A stretch of 64,000 bases of DNA from positions 170,337,001 to 170,401,000 of the forward strand of contig NC_135787.1 of the NCBI RefSeq assembly GCF_051106095.1. The letters are read 5' to 3'. Shown piece after piece: positions 26,930 to 40,317 of this stretch (position 1 is the stretch's first letter; each line of letters begins with the position of its first letter). The notes under the pieces are model-generated. The model was not told the DNA's origin. It did not search any database and was given only the letters and a program-made list of their open reading frames with translations. The position numbers and the translations under genes are program-made. The DNA comes from Pogona vitticeps. Taxonomy: Eukaryota > Chordata > Lepidosauria > Squamata > Agamidae.

Positions 26930-27600
26930 GGAATGTGGGGCGACGGGGAGGGGACGACTTCAGTTAGCGAACTGATGAGTTATTAAACCTTAAGCTGGGT
27001 TACTTTCAGGCAAGCCAGCCAAACTCCGCCTGCCACGCATCTGGATCTCCGCGCGCCTGGCCTCACAACAAGTGGATCGCACCAAGCGCCCGGAACTGTC
27101 TTCCCCTACCAGTGGGATTACTCGTCTCCCCGCACCGCCCCCTGGATCTGAGCGCCCCGCTGTCATCCCCATCCAAGATCACGCATTCTGAAGGCCCTCC
27201 TGCCTTGGAGCCTGAAAGGGGAGGGATGGCTTCCCCTTCAGGACTCTGGAAACGAGGCTGCGAGCCTAGGCGCCCTTCCTCGGGGGAAAGTCTCGTCCAA
27301 CCTCAGGGCAACCTGCGGTCAGAGCTCCGGGCCACCCTGTCCCCTTCCGCTTCCGTGGCTTTGAGAGTGATGACAGGTCGCGATTTTGCAAGCCTTCCCA
27401 GTCCACACAGGGAGAGAGGAGCCACCCGGGCTGTGGCTAGCCAGAGGATGCTCCCTCGCATAGGCTCCCCCGACCTCAAGAAAAGAGGGACCCTCCTTTG
27501 CCGGGGGCCTCCGGCCCAGCCCACCCCAGCCCACCCAGGCCAAGCTGGGCCCAAGGCTTGGGCTGGCCGGCTCCTCGCCGCCCTCCTGGCTCCCACTGAC
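26930..27600 (-). promoter_or_regulatory. CpG-rich block just downstream of RFX4 exon 1
   Basis: Dense CpG and C/G-rich sequence directly at the RFX4 first coding exon, as expected for the CpG island of a developmental transcription-factor gene. Long open frames on both strands here (for example 27112-27696 plus) are by-products of the base composition. Confidence 0.6.
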
Positions 27601-27643
27601 CTGTGGAATCCATGTCAGGTTCCTCCAGCAACCCACAATGCAT
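27601..27643 (-). CDS. RFX4: RFX4 coding exon 1
   Basis: Minus-strand start codon at 27643-27641, encoding MHCGLLEEPDMDST plus the first base of Glu, then the donor ACAG|GTCAGT (intron from 27600). The 14 residues equal the N-terminus of the long neural RFX4 isoform as I remember it from mammals, and the phase fits exon 2 at 1055-1141. The start has A at -3 (ACAGCATGC), an adequate context. Another ATG lies 11 nt upstream (27654-27652) in a different frame. The transcription start is not visible from sequence. The upstream side has GC-rich, (GGA)n and purine-rich DNA. RFX4 acts in the nucleus, binding X-box promoters of ciliary and neural-tube patterning genes. Confidence 0.95.
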
Positions 27644-28600
27644 GCTGTTCCCATGGACAGTGCAGGAGCCCCCAAAAGTCCCGAGTGGGGTGTTAGGAGT
27701 TTTCTCCCTTTGGCTCCGAGGTGCAGGCGGGAGGAGGAGGAGGAGGAGGAGGAGGAGGACGCCTGTTCTGCCTGGGGTGTGTGTGTGTGTGTGTGCGTGT
27801 AAAGAAGGGTTGGGAGGAAGGAAAAAAGGGACGGGGAGAGTGAAAGAGTGAAGAAGAAAGAAAGAAAAAGAAAAGAAGGAAGGAAGGAAGGAAGGGGAGG
27901 AGAAGACTTGGGGTGGGGGGGAGAGAAAAAGATCCTCAGTAAATCCAGCAGGGCAACGCCAGAGCCGTCAAAATGTTTGCGGATGTTTCATGGGAAAAAG
28001 CGTCATTTTATAGGAGCCCTGATGGGAGAAATGTCATTGATAGGCCGGCCAGCCTGATGAATGGCTGCTAGTCAGATGGGGATGTGGCAAGGCTCAATGT
28101 GAACCCCATTGTGCCACTGTTTTGAATAAGAAAAGCTCTTCCAGCAAAGGGGTGGGGGAAAGGGGGGCGACTTCAGAGCTACGCAAGCCCAACACTTTTT
28201 CGGCTGCTTCCCCCTCCTCACTTGCCATTAGGGAGCGTTTGTCTTGGTTAAAGTTCCACACTGAGCCGCCCCCCCTTTTCCCTCCTCTCCCCCCCCCCCT
28301 CAGCATCTACCCACCACCCAGCTTTTCGCTCATTACAGCCAGGGATAAAATTGGCTTAGATCTCGTTCTCGAGGGCACGATTTCGGTGCATGTCAAGACC
28401 GTGTTAGACCGCCGCCGCCTCCTCCCCCTCCTCCCCCCCTTGAAGAATAACTCAAAACTCAGTTTGTTCTGGGACGAAGAGACTCTCAGTCTCCCCCCGC
28501 CGCCTTCTTCCTTTTGAATACGAGCCACGAGGTTCACACGTTACTAGTCCCATAGGTATGCCAATTCAATTTCTAAATATATATATATATACACATATAT
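27644..28600 (-). promoter_or_regulatory. RFX4 5' UTR / promoter side
   Basis: Sequence directly upstream of the RFX4 start codon on the minus strand. It contains a (GGA)n run (27733-27760), a (GT)n run (27779-27800), a GAAA/GGAA purine tract (27855-27900) and C-rich runs (28265-28300). A unique non-repetitive block at about 27945-28140 contains a SOX-type word CCATTGTG at 28106-28113. The exact transcription start cannot be placed. The function as promoter is inferred from position. Confidence 0.6.
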
Positions 28601-29744
28601 TTAATATAACATGTGAATTCACAAACATGTTCACAGACATCTGCATCGCGCACATACACATGTTCCGGAACTGGGGCTGGCTGCGGATTCCTGCCTCGCA
28701 GGAAAACCCGTGCGTCTTTTCAGCCTAACGTCTGAAGAAGCCCCTAAAACGGTGGCAAACGAACCAGAAATGATCAGATGGGTTGAATTGATTGGTTTAG
28801 ATATACGGATCTCTCTTTCTCTCTGAATTCATTTGAGCAGAGAACTTTACCCGAATTTTCAGGACAGCTTCTGCGGGAATATGCGTGTGAGAGAGGCAGA
28901 GATGCGTGCAGAGAAAAAGAGAGGGAAAAGGCTGACCAGAAGTTGCCCGTTTCTTCTGAAGGCGGCTCTGTGTGCTGTGAGGGGAAGTAAGTAGCAGAGC
29001 AAAGCCGGGGTTCTGATAAAGTGGCTGGCTTAGAGAAGGAAAAGCTGTGATTAGAATATGAATAGAGCTCCAGGAGAGGAAGAGAAAGGGGGATTACGGC
29101 TGAATTACTTTGACCATGGACAGAGCCAACGCGCTCGGGGAAAAGAGCCCCTCCTCTCATTCCTTCCCCTCCTTTCCCTGTTGCTTTCCCTTTCCCTATA
29201 TTCCCTTTAAAGTAAGAGGAGGGAGCGCAGGCTAGTAACCCATCCCTGTATTACCATCGTCCAACTTTTAAAGGTCCCATGAAAAATCTCCAGAGGGATG
29301 AAACATGTTTCTAGCAGATTTGTTAACAGCTTTTTGTTTTGTACTTTTCAGTAATTCTGAGCGGCCACTGATTCTTTTCCCCGCCTTAAGAACAAATGTT
29401 GAAGGACGGGTGTGTGCTGGGCCATGTTAGGGGAAAATAAGAAAATTGGCAGATCAAAGGCCAAGGGGAAAGATGCGGAGGAAAACCAAAGCTGGAAGAA
29501 AGAGCTAGAGAGGATGTCTGGATAATAAATTCCAATGAGGTGGTGTGTTGTTTTTTTAAGCAGTACTGGAGTCTAATCTCACACGGAGAAAACGCTGGAG
29601 ATCAAGGTGAAAATAAATGTTTAATGTTCCAAATGGCTTCAACAAGCCAGGAACGGGACATTGATCTGGAAGCAGCAGATCTCGCTGCTTGTTGGTAGAA
29701 TTCATCAAAGGGTTCTCCTGGCCCAGGTATGCAGAGGGAGACGA
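28601..29744. other. Intergenic; no gene seen
   Basis: Between RFX4 and POLR3B. An (AT)n run lies just left, at 28575-28605. I recognise no exons or repeats in this stretch. Confidence 0.5.
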
Positions 29745-29970
29745 GCGCTCATCAACAAATACAACCACCACCACCCATACAAAAAGTGGCTTGCTCTTTT
29801 CTGTCAAGTCGGAACTGACTTAATAGCAACCCTGAGAGGGCTTTCAAGGTAAGTGAGATATTTGAGGAGTGGCTTTACCAAGTTCCAGATCCCCAGTGAG
29901 TTTCAATGGCTGAGCAGGAATTGGTACCCAAGCCTCCTGAGTCCTTGTCTGCCACTCTATCCATTACACC
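29745..29970 (-). mobile_element. Sauria-type tRNA SINE with BovB-like tail
   Basis: On the minus strand the head reads GGTGTAATGGATAGAGTGGC and then GGGTACCAATTCC (box B-like). The tail reads TTAAGTCAGTTCCGACTTGA and ends near ACAACCACC, the BovB-derived 3' end typical of Sauria SINEs. That tail explains how such SINEs are copied by BovB reverse transcriptase. Confidence 0.75.

Positions 29971-30061
<91 letters not shown>
29971..30061. repeat. (CTTT)n microsatellite, about 22 units
   Basis: An uninterrupted CTTT tract of about 91 bp directly next to the 5' end of the minus-strand SINE. Confidence 0.95.
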
Positions 30062-30062
<1 letters not shown>

Positions 30063-30412
30063 GTGGGGCTGCTAACTTTTAGCAAGATATTCTTGTCATT
30101 CCCATCAAAGTCTAAACTTGCCTTTCCTATCAAAGTCTAAACTTGATGGGAAATACAAGGTAGCTAGGGAGATGATTGGAAGGTATATAGAACAAAATAT
30201 AAAGTTTAAAGTAATACCTAAATAGGGTTCAAAATGGATCTGTGTAGGCCAGACCTGGAGCTCCATGTACCTCAAGTCTGTTTTTATACCCTCAGCTAAT
30301 TCCTGTCCCCCCCCCCTTTTTCCTCTGGCTAAAAGCCTACAAATTGCCACTTCTGAAAACTTCCAGGAGTGGCAACTTGCCTTATTAAAAGTTAGTACTC
30401 CCACCAAAAAAA

Positions 30413-30494
30413 GTGGTGTAGTGGATGGAGTGGCAGTCTAGGAGGCCTGGGTTCCAATCCCTGCTCAGCCATGGAAACTCACTGGAGGTGTGGA
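30413..30494 (+). mobile_element. tRNA SINE head fragment
   Basis: GTGGTGTAGTGGATGGAGTG and GGGTTCCAATCCCTGCTCAG, then CATGGAAACTCACTGG, are the tRNA-derived head of a Sauria-type SINE in plus orientation. The BovB-like tail is absent or unrecognisable. Confidence 0.65.
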
Positions 30495-33209
30495 ACCTCT
30501 CTTGAAAAAGACTGAATCCAGATTTGAGGAGTGGGTTTCTGGACTAATTGCCCCTTTCTGCCTATACAGGCCCCTGAAAATTCTACACGGGGAGTGTGGG
30601 GACTCTGTTGGATGATGTGGAACAAAGGGTGGAGATGAGGGGTACATGATGTGGTGAAAAGGAGGGAATCTCTGATCATCTGGTGGAGGAAAGATAACTC
30701 AGTCTGGTTTTGGGGAGTTCCTTCCCTCTTTTATGGAAAGAAAAGGAGGTTAGTACAAGACATAATGGCTGTATAGGAAGTGGTCTTATACCAGATCAGG
30801 TTATTTTTGTCCATAGTTTAGTCCAGCACTGTCAGCTCTGACTGGCAGCAGCTGTTTAGCAGGCCTGGCCCTACCATTAGCCTTGGTGAGGGAGCTGTCT
30901 CAGCCAGCAGAGTGCTGGAGACTGTGGCAGACCTGTCACTGCCACTCACTGCCTATTGCTTGTAACAAGAGCTTGAGGACCACATTTCAGCTAACATGAG
31001 AAAGAGGAAAAGGAGAGAGGCAGTAGCAGTTTTTTAAAAAAATGAAGGTAGCACCAACAGCAGCATGGGTGGTGGTTTCCACGGTGTGTCACTTGGAGAA
31101 GAGACTGGGCAGCTGTTGCTCAAGAGAGTCTTGCTGCTACTTGTGATGTCTCTAGCTCGGCTACTTTTAGGATTGCTGTTTTATACAGTCATTCACTCTG
31201 GAAATCATCATAAATGGGAGTAAATTACAATGAATTGCCATCAGAAATTTTACCAATAGGATGTTCCTGCCGTTAATTGGTATGGAAGTTGTTTCCCATA
31301 ATTACATGTTCAGAACCTTCTGCTGTTTTCTTACTGTGAGTTTAAATGTTCACCATGGAAATTTTTATACAAAGAAAAAATGCTGAAGGAAAACTGACTT
31401 CAAGCAACCAGAAAAGACTCAATGCTATGCAGTATGCCTACTGCCCAGTCAGCAACTCCCATGTAGAATGAATTATGTCCAGTTTCACACTGGCTTGTAT
31501 ACTGTCTCTTATCTAAGGCCAGCTCAAGACATTTTGATACTTGAACCCAAGGTCAAAATGGTGTCTTCTTCCATTCCATGTATGAAAGCCATATTGGCAG
31601 TTGAATCTTATTTTAACACATAAAAAGAAGCAGTATCTTCCACCTCAGCTTACAAGCTACATATTGGAAAGTAGCTGACATACTCTGCTCTGTCCTCCTT
31701 CATCACAATTGCTGCCCGAAATATCTGACTCAGTCTGCCTAATTATAGGGCTGGCCCTTTTCCCATCTTCAATCTTTGGTGTTCAAATGTTGCAAAAATT
31801 GGCTTATATGTTTCCTTGAGGTATCCCTCTATAAGCATTAGTAGTACTTTCATAACAAAGTATTAATAGGATTGCCGGATTGAGCCCTAAAAGAGCATGA
31901 AGTTTCTCTAATGGATCTTTAGAAGAAATATAGAGTGCATACCTCATAATGTGATTCTGTTAGTATGCATGTAGACTCATCTGTTTCTCAAGCACTTGCA
32001 GTGACTAGGGGGTGTCTTTGTAGCAAGGCTCTTTAATGAGCAGGCTGAAATTTAGCAGGTGGTACATTCTTTAATATCAATGATCTTCCAGTTGGTTCAT
32101 TTTTCAGCTCCCAGAAGACCCAGGTGACATGGCCACTGGTCTGAGATTTGGGAGTTGAAGTCCAAGTCATTGACTGAGGAGGAAGCTGAGTACTACACAA
32201 GACGTCATAATCACAGTATGACAAAGAGCTCACCCTGTGGAGTTCATACCAATCAAAATAGTTGAAGATGCAGCTCCATTACCAGGATGTTTTGTTTTGT
32301 TTCATTTTACATTAGTTCTTATATGCATTGGGAGGTGAAGTCAGCATAAGGGCCAGACAAGACTGGGGAATATTATTTTTTTACTTACTCTCAGGCAGTG
32401 TCACGAAGCAATGCCACAAAGTCAAACAAAGCTTTTTGCTGAGCCTGCTCTAGGTAATTATTGCAATGCTTCAGATTTATGCCAGAAGCAAAAGAATGTT
32501 CAGTAGTCTTCACATAAGGGCCTTCCTCAGTTGTGTGCCTTAGTTAGGAACAAGAATATGATATTTATACTCAATCACTAAAAAGGGAATTCCTGTTAAA
32601 AAAAATACAGGTCAATGTGTTTGTTATCTAAAACTTAATTGTGGCAGCTAATAATATTTTTCCTAGCAGACATTGCATGGCAGTAGCTCAGAGTGCACCA
32701 ACACATCCATTTCTGACCAACGTTAGTAAAAGAGCTTGATCCTCATCATTGTGAAAATATTCTGCCACTCTCTTGAACATACTGCTATGAAGTTCTAGAC
32801 GGCTGTTTTGCTACTGAGGATATTACAGAGATTAATTTTATATTTCAGTCAAGAAAAGAAGGTACTGGATTAACCAGCTCACTAGACAAGTGTGATAGGC
32901 CCATGTTGCTATAATAATTCTGCATATATTGTATTAAAAATAACTACCCACATGGTATTAGTACTTGTAGAACCTGCAACAAAAAGAGATCAACTTAGAG
33001 TGCTTCTGTTCAGATTAAAAGGAAGCTCAGTTTAGTGATTTATTTTGCATGAAAAAGTTCCCAGGTTCAATCCCTGGCATATCCAGGTAGGGCTGAGAAA
33101 GACTCATGTCTGAAACTCCGGAAAGCTGTGGTCACTCAGTGAACCCATGGTCTGAACTGTTGGTCTCCCATCCATAGTTCCAAACAGCTGCAATTTCATC
33201 TCCTCTTAC
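30495..33209. other. Intergenic; no gene seen
   Basis: No recognisable exons. A weak GGGAGTTGAAGTCCAA segment near 32150 resembles the short palindromic repeat family but is too degraded to call. Confidence 0.5.
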
Positions 33210-33558
33210 CAGTGGTCCCCAACCTTTTTGACACCAGGGTCTGGTTTAGTTGAAGACCATTCTCCCAAGGACTGGTGTGGGGGGAGGGAAGGTACTTGTT
33301 AATGCAATAGGTTGTTGGAGGATAGTTTGAATCGAGCTCATAAAGGAAATGGTGAGCAGGAGCAGGAGGTGCCCTGCAATTGAAGTCCACCTCCTGTTAG
33401 ATCAGCAGCAGCATTAGAACCTAATAGGAGCACGTTGACAAGACACGGAGCTTCGCTTGCTGCTAAACTCCTGCTCCCTGCTCATCTGTCTTGGCAGCCT
33501 GGTCCTTCCAATGCCACAGACCAGGACCAGGCTGCGGCCCAGGGGTTGGGGACCCCTG
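33210..33558. mobile_element. hAT-like non-autonomous DNA transposon
   Basis: It begins CAGTGGTCCCCAACCTTTTT and ends GGTTGGGGACCCCTG, the imperfect inverted ends of a hAT family common in amniotes. The inner left part (GACACCAGGGTCTGGTTTAG) and inner right part (ACCAGGACCAGGCTGCGGCC) are also loosely inverted. It has no transposase. An 8-bp target duplication is not clear (CCTCTTAC on the left, TTCTAAGC on the right). Confidence 0.65.
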
Positions 33559-36289
33559 TTCTAAGCCATCTAACATCTTCCAGGGTCTTCTATTCTATGG
33601 TCATTTAGCATTCAGCAGTGCCTGAGTATGTTGAGTCCTTATTAGCTGGGACAGTGGCACAGGGGTTATGATTAAAGCTTACAGTCTGCTTCTCCCCTCT
33701 CAATGTTTTTTTGGAAATGGAATCACATTTGAAGGCTGCTGAACTCTTCTCATCAAACCTGTGGTTATAGTACACACTATCTATCACTACCTTTTTGTAA
33801 TATACTTTTTTCTTCTGTGGAACACTTTCCAGCAACTGAAGAATAGTTTAGAGTGTCTGTTTTCTGTTTTTGTGCAGGCACCCCATCCTTAGCAGATAAA
33901 ATGAGCTTATTTGAAAATGGCAACTAGTAAAGTGTTTTCTATTTCACTTATGGAGCTGAGCTTTTAATTTCTATGGGGGGGGGGATCGCCTTTTCTTAAT
34001 CTAACATAACCAGCAAAATTGTTCCAAACGTAACATTTGAGCTTAATTCTAATCCCTCTGAATGCCTAAATATTTGTGGGAAAGAAATCTAAGATCTTCA
34101 TTCCTTCTAATGACTTGTGCTACAGGAAAGCAGGGTGGTCAGTTCCTAAATGGTTTTCATCTCTCCATATTCACACATGAAATAACTTGCACACTTGTTA
34201 TTATTGAGTCATAAAACCCTTTCAAACTGTTTGCTTATATAGAAATTTTCAATTTAAATATGTGAGCTACTTTAACCAAGTTTAACCAACTTTAATCAAG
34301 TTGGTAGCATTGGAGAAAACAATCTTATATTTTCCGAAAGTAGTGACTAAATTTGGATCCTACCCATTGATATTAAATGGGTATTTGAATTGATGTTGGG
34401 CTTGTTTAACCCCCCCCCCTTATGATTTAATGTTAATACTTACTATGGTTTTGTGTTTTTATATAAATTTGCACACGTAACCCAATTAAATATCAAGCAG
34501 GTCCGCATGTTGTCAGTCTAGGGCCAGATTAAACTTTTACCATCAGCCTCAGCCTCCCTTTCTCTTTTGAAAACTTGTCTAAATTGTCAGCCTTTATGGT
34601 CATTGAAACTCAAGAATGCTAGCCATGTCTTTATTCTAATGCAATAACCTAGACAAATAAAAAGCTCTGCTTGCATAGTTAGGTCACCTCTTTGGAAAAT
34701 AATTTATAAGGTAGATATAACTTATAGCAGCAAAGGCGGGGGAGACTTTGACTAGGGTGGGAAGTGAAATGCATTCAGCATCTCAGCTGGACTTACACTG
34801 TAGTGACCTTCACAATGAATAACACTTCTGGTAAATTGCTTTCCCTGGACACTGCAGCACAAAGTGATAAAAAGCTGGAATGGGAAATAAAAATTCTGTG
34901 GCAAACTTTGCCTAGCCCACCTCATTGTGCTAGTATCACAAGAGGCATTCTTCAGATCGTTGCATCTTCATCAGGGATCACTGAAAAGTAATTCAACAGA
35001 AGCCCAGCTGTACCTCTGAATATTCTACTATCCTTGCTTGAAAGCTTGTGGCATTAGCTTGTGAACAACTTCAGAACTGAAAGGGATAAGTCTAGGCCCT
35101 GTCAAGAAGGCACAGTGGGGAATCAAACTCCCAACCTCTGGCTATGCAGATACCTAATTACTGAACAGTCACATATTGCTGATCATGTTCCAAATACCCT
35201 TCTATGTGCAAGTTTTCCTTATATGTTTGTTCTCCTCAAAAAGTATTTTGTTCTTACAGGACTTCACAGATATTTTCCAATGTGAAGATGTGCGCTACAG
35301 CCCATTCAGATACGTAGGGTGCCAAGGAGGCTTGATTTCTATTTAGGCCCCTACATAAACAAGTTCTAGTGCATCTCTAAATAGAGATCAAGGCTTCTCA
35401 GAACATTACATATATTCATAACCCAGTTTTATGTAATATCTGACAGACTCTCTTTTGACAGACTCTCACCTCTGCTCCAGAAACAACTCTTGGCATTCCT
35501 GAAAGCCAAGTCTACATGGAATGCAGTTCATCATCCTGGCTAGGGGCTGCTAACACAATGCATTAACAGCAAGATAGTCCATTTCTGTGTTAACAAAGCA
35601 TTGTCACCATATCTATTATCTGTAACCTCATCTGGTAATAACAATATATGTAGAAATATAGAGGACATGTATTTGCACTCCTTGTATCTGAAGAAGTGGA
35701 TCTTGATCCATAATAACTCACACTGAAAACAAACCTGCTGGTCTTTGAAATGTCACAATGTGTTGGGTTTAAGTTACCAACATGTTCTTTTTTGTCTCTC
35801 TCTTTCCTCATCCCCTTTCACCATTATTTTGCAGCATCATACATGATGAAGGAATCTTTAGGTAAGACACACAACTTTATACTTTTGTCTGTTTTTAGAA
35901 CGGCAATGAAGGTATCAAGGTAATACCTACAGTATTTGGCTTTTAGATTTTATCATGACTGCTATTCAACATTTTAAAATGGATAGGACTTTTTAATAGT
36001 GTTATGCCACAGCTTAATACAGGGTTGGGTAATTTAAAAAAATCAGAAAAATGTAAATAACATTTTAAATTTGTTTTTCCATTTATTTATTTATTTATTT
36101 TATTTATATCCTGCTTATCTGGTCGGTCCTAATCAATAATATTAAAAAACAAAACAGAAACAGCTGCAGTTAGTTTATAGTATGCTTCAGTCAAAATGTA
36201 TCAGTTTAGGCTGTACAAAACAATTCCTTGAAACCCCACTGATTTCAGTACCACGTTACCACTCTTAATGTATGTACATATTTAAGTGG
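33559..36289. other. Intergenic; no gene seen
   Basis: AT-rich. A reversed SINE/LINE tail with TTTA repeats and TTTATATCCTGCTTATCTGG lies at 36079-36140. No exons recognised. Confidence 0.5.
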
Positions 36290-36295
36290 TTTATT
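36290..36295 (-). terminator. POLR3B: Candidate POLR3B poly(A) signal
   Basis: AATAAA on the minus strand about 310 bp below the POLR3B stop codon, the first good hexamer after the one that overlaps the stop. It would give a 3' UTR of roughly 330 bp. This is positional inference only. Confidence 0.35.
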
Positions 36296-36606
36296 GATAA
36301 AGAAAGAAATCCACTAAGCACGTCTGATCTTCAGTGCTTCCCTGCATTTCAAGGGGAAGCTGAGGTCTGAGCTGAAGTAGCAGTCTTGGTGAATGGGGGC
36401 ATCTAACTTACTGCCACAGATAAACACAGCTTGAGTCTTTGTGGTAGTGGCTTCTAATGTTCTCTTAGCATTGTCTCCCAGTCAAAGAGGGAAGAGAAAA
36501 CCAATAAGGAATTAGGGGCCTATTTGGTTTTATCAGTTCTGTTGTCACTTAAGCTCTTTCCGATTACGTTTCCTCTTCTTATTTTTTCTCTTTGCTCCTC
36601 CATCGT

Positions 36607-36771
<165 letters not shown>

Positions 36772-37344
36772 TTAGTAAGAAAGTAAGAGGCATTAATTTA
36801 TTTAGTGTCTTATAGTGACATTCAGGCAAATAATTCTGAAACATAAAAACAAAACCAGTGCAATGCCTTGATCATAATAACATCAATCATAAAGCAGCAG
36901 GTGAAAGAGGTAATGACAGAAAATTTCCAAAGAAAAAAAGCATTTGCATGGAGACAAAAAGGTCATAGAAGAAGTGCCAGGTGAGCATCTCAAGGAGTCA
37001 AATAAATGGGCCACCTCCCCTAACAAGCTCCTTCCTCAATTATCACCTGCCACCACCTGTGGCAGGAGGAACAGCTGGAAGAAAACCTTGGCTGATGACT
37101 CATGGGATAGGAAGAACTTGATACAGGAACAGGTGTTAAGGTATTTAGGTCCCAAGTCCTATTGGGCTTTGAAAGTTAACAGTAACATTGAATTATGCTT
37201 GGAAATGATCCAGAAGGCAGAGCTTAAAGGATGGATTAATATACCTGCTTCAGTGACACCAACAGCCCACAGGATGAATCTGGTCCCAAAGTATCCATGT
37301 TTTCTTTAACCCTCTGTTCAAAGTTACACACCTGTGTTCACCAC

Positions 37345-37425
37345 AGGCAACCTTCCCCAACACAGCGCCTAACAAATGTTTTGGACTATAATTTCTACCA
37401 TCCTTAACTAGAAAGCCATCATAAT
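37345..37425. mobile_element. Short palindromic repeat, partial third copy
   Basis: CAGGCAACCTTCCCCAACAC, then AAATGTTTTGGACTATAATT and TCTACCATCC, match the left half of the GGACTACAACTCCCATCATCC-type repeat seen at 7258 and 10618. Confidence 0.5.
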
Positions 37426-40317
37426 CGTAAAGGACAAGAGAGCTGTAGAACGACACTACATCTGAGAAGGCTGATATAAAGCATGTGCGTGGATGATTAG
37501 AATTCACATACAGATCCAGGTCCTTCAGGGCAGCATCTGATAAAGGGTTAAACCATGGAAACTGTTCTTACAGTGGATGATGCAAATGAAAGAAACACTC
37601 CTGCACTATTCTCTCACAGACAGGAGTTTGATTACCAATGGAAATAAGGAACAGGGTATTACTCTAGTCAAACAAGACGCCTACAATTCTCTTCTCCACT
37701 TCCATGATAGTGTTTTTCCTCTGTAAATGTTTATATAAGTGGTATTTTTGAAGCTGCGTACAGAAATATGTACATACCTTCTCTGCTTTCACAACATCTG
37801 TTTCCAATTCATGCCATTATGGCTGAAATTGCTGTAACTTACTCTGTGTGTGAGACTGATGATGTCATCGGCAGCTGTGATTTTTTAGAAATTTGGCTAC
37901 AGGATTTCAGCCATTTTCAGAGGAATATCCCTAAATACACTTTTTCATAATAAAAGCACATGCCAATTTATGACAACTAAAAATCTATTTGTTGGGTTAG
38001 TGAAATTCCATATCCAATTTCAACTTTCCTTTCCCACATAGGTGTTTGACTATAAACGTTCCACCAACTTTACTCTTAGAGTGGAAGGAACATTCTGTTC
38101 TATCTCATCAATTTAACTGATCATCCCTTAAATGTCACTACTGCAAGCAGATCATAACATGCACATGTCCGTACACTCTGGACGTTTAAAGTGAATGCTA
38201 TACAATATACACAAATGAATATTTGGCATCTAATCCCTTCTTTAGAATTCAGCCTTTCAAGAATTATCAGACAGCCAACCACAGGCATTCCAAATCTTCA
38301 GTTTCTAATTAGCTAAAACTGTATATAAGAACTCCGAAGTGTTTCTGCCTGGAAACAGAATAAAAGAGGCAAGTAGTGGCCAAAAACTGGTGTGTTAGCA
38401 AGGTGGGCTTTAGGTTTAAGATGCCTCTTGATATAGTGCCCTCCGGTGGGCACTTTTCTATGTTGGTGTCCCAACCATAACCCTTGGCAACAGGATTATG
38501 AATTATGTTTGATAATCAACAAGATGCCACTTAAACTTCCCCATAATGCCTCCAAGAGATGTTACACAGCCCTATACTCATTGGAACACTGGAAAAAGCA
38601 ACATCTGGTTAGAGAACAATGGTAAGTCCAGCCAAAGTGTTGGACATCCTGACAAAGCCAGGTGCTGATATGGTCTTGGCATATTGTGAATTTGGGTTCG
38701 TTATGTCATTAGTGAGGCAATTAGTGCCATTGATAGCAGCCCCTTTTAGTGTAAATATATATATAAAAGTCTCCCCAATCCAAAAATAACAACCCCCCAA
38801 AAACTCAAGTAATATGTTATTGATTAGTAGGCCAGTTCTAGCATACAAAGAAGGGCCATTTTGCATAATGCATTTCTCCCTCCTCACCTCTACTGTTGAC
38901 AAGTCTGTGGGTAGAGGTTTAATGCAAACTGATCTGCTGACATAGAGGCTCACTTAACTGCGCTGTGAGCCTCTGTAACTAGCTGCCCTATATTACCAAG
39001 GAAACACCCAGTCAGTGGTAGAGAAATGTTAATTGTGATGTTCCAACGTAGAGGTGAAGAATGAGATTCTCCCCTCGCTCTAATTTGTGAGCTGAATGAA
39101 TGGCCCAACCTGTACTTGCTGCAATAGAAAGGAAAAACAACAATAGGTTAAAATGCACACACACACACACACACAGCTACAATTAGTAGGCTTTCCTACA
39201 AAATGCCAGGAAGCAGAGCTCACTAATTCAACTGCCCATTGGCTTTATGAGGACCTAACATGTGAATTTAGTAATTATTTTTTAAACAGTCATATTACGC
39301 AAGGTTTGTTTGGATATCATGTACTCCTCAACCTGTGCAGCGAGATCAGGATCTCGCCATTAGGCATCACATTCAAACTGCTTCAGGGACCATCTGCTTC
39401 CAGAACAGTAGTTCTCCTGGAAGTCCTGCTAGCCCAAATCCAAGATGTGCCTGAACATGCTGTTAAACCCAAGATGGCTCTGTCTTTGATGGCAGCATTC
39501 TGTAACTGATCCACAAAGACTGTGAGGCATATTGGAGTGAGATGTGTCCTACAGAATGTTAGAGATAATTGGCAGCTGCTCTGTTTTCCTCAGTGGGCAG
39601 CAATGCTTTTTTAAACAAAATCAAGTATGAAGTATAGGATAAACAATGTCAACCATCATCATTCCCCCTCCTGCAGTCCACACACAGTCAAATCCTGAAC
39701 TTTGCTGCAAAATGCCCAGGCCCCAAACTGTAGAGGAAATTTGCTTATATTGGACTAGATTCCAAAATTACCTTATAATACCCCTTTCCACCCTGCCACT
39801 GGAAGACTCCATATATGAATGGAGGGTCAGGAAGGAGTCAACTTCAGGTATCTGCAAAGTGTGTGTGTGTGAAAGTGTTCATCCAAGTCCTTTTCCTGTT
39901 TTGCTACTATTTATAGACCACTGTTTATATGCATGATGCTTTTACAGAGTGTAGGGCAAGATATTTCTTCCACACAGAGCTTGTAAACTATAATTTCATA
40001 CAAAGCCAGATAACGAAGAAGTAAATAGAAGGATTTGTATTGGAGCAGCTAAATCTAGGCTAAGTTACAATAAATTAAGGAATTAAAGGGCTGAACCAAA
40101 GGATTCACAGAAATCCTGGTAACTTCCAAATCTCTGAAATCAGAATTCGACTTAAATTAAGATATTAGAATGTTGTGGCAACCATTTAACAGGCAAGCTT
40201 TACTCTGCACATACAGTTTTAAACACTCTGAAAGAACTGTGCCATGCTTAACAGTTTATCTATAATTTACTGTGCAGTTGGAACATACATCAGGAAAGCA
40301 ACATAACTTATTACTGA

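Larger units (their letters stand above)
1142..27600 (-). other. RFX4: RFX4 intron 1
   Basis: Interval between the donor of coding exon 1 (GTCAGT at 27600) and the acceptor of exon 2. It is about 26.5 kb long and filled with dispersed repeats listed separately. I found no further coding exon in it. The right end (24.5-27.6 kb) is CpG-rich and probably belongs to the promoter region of the gene. Confidence 0.85.

Noticed and set aside
27112-27696. A 194-codon plus-strand frame across RFX4 exon 1
   Set aside because: It lies in CpG-rich DNA, is antisense to a certain exon, is Pro/Ser/Gly-rich and has no recognisable similarity. Long frames are expected at this base composition.
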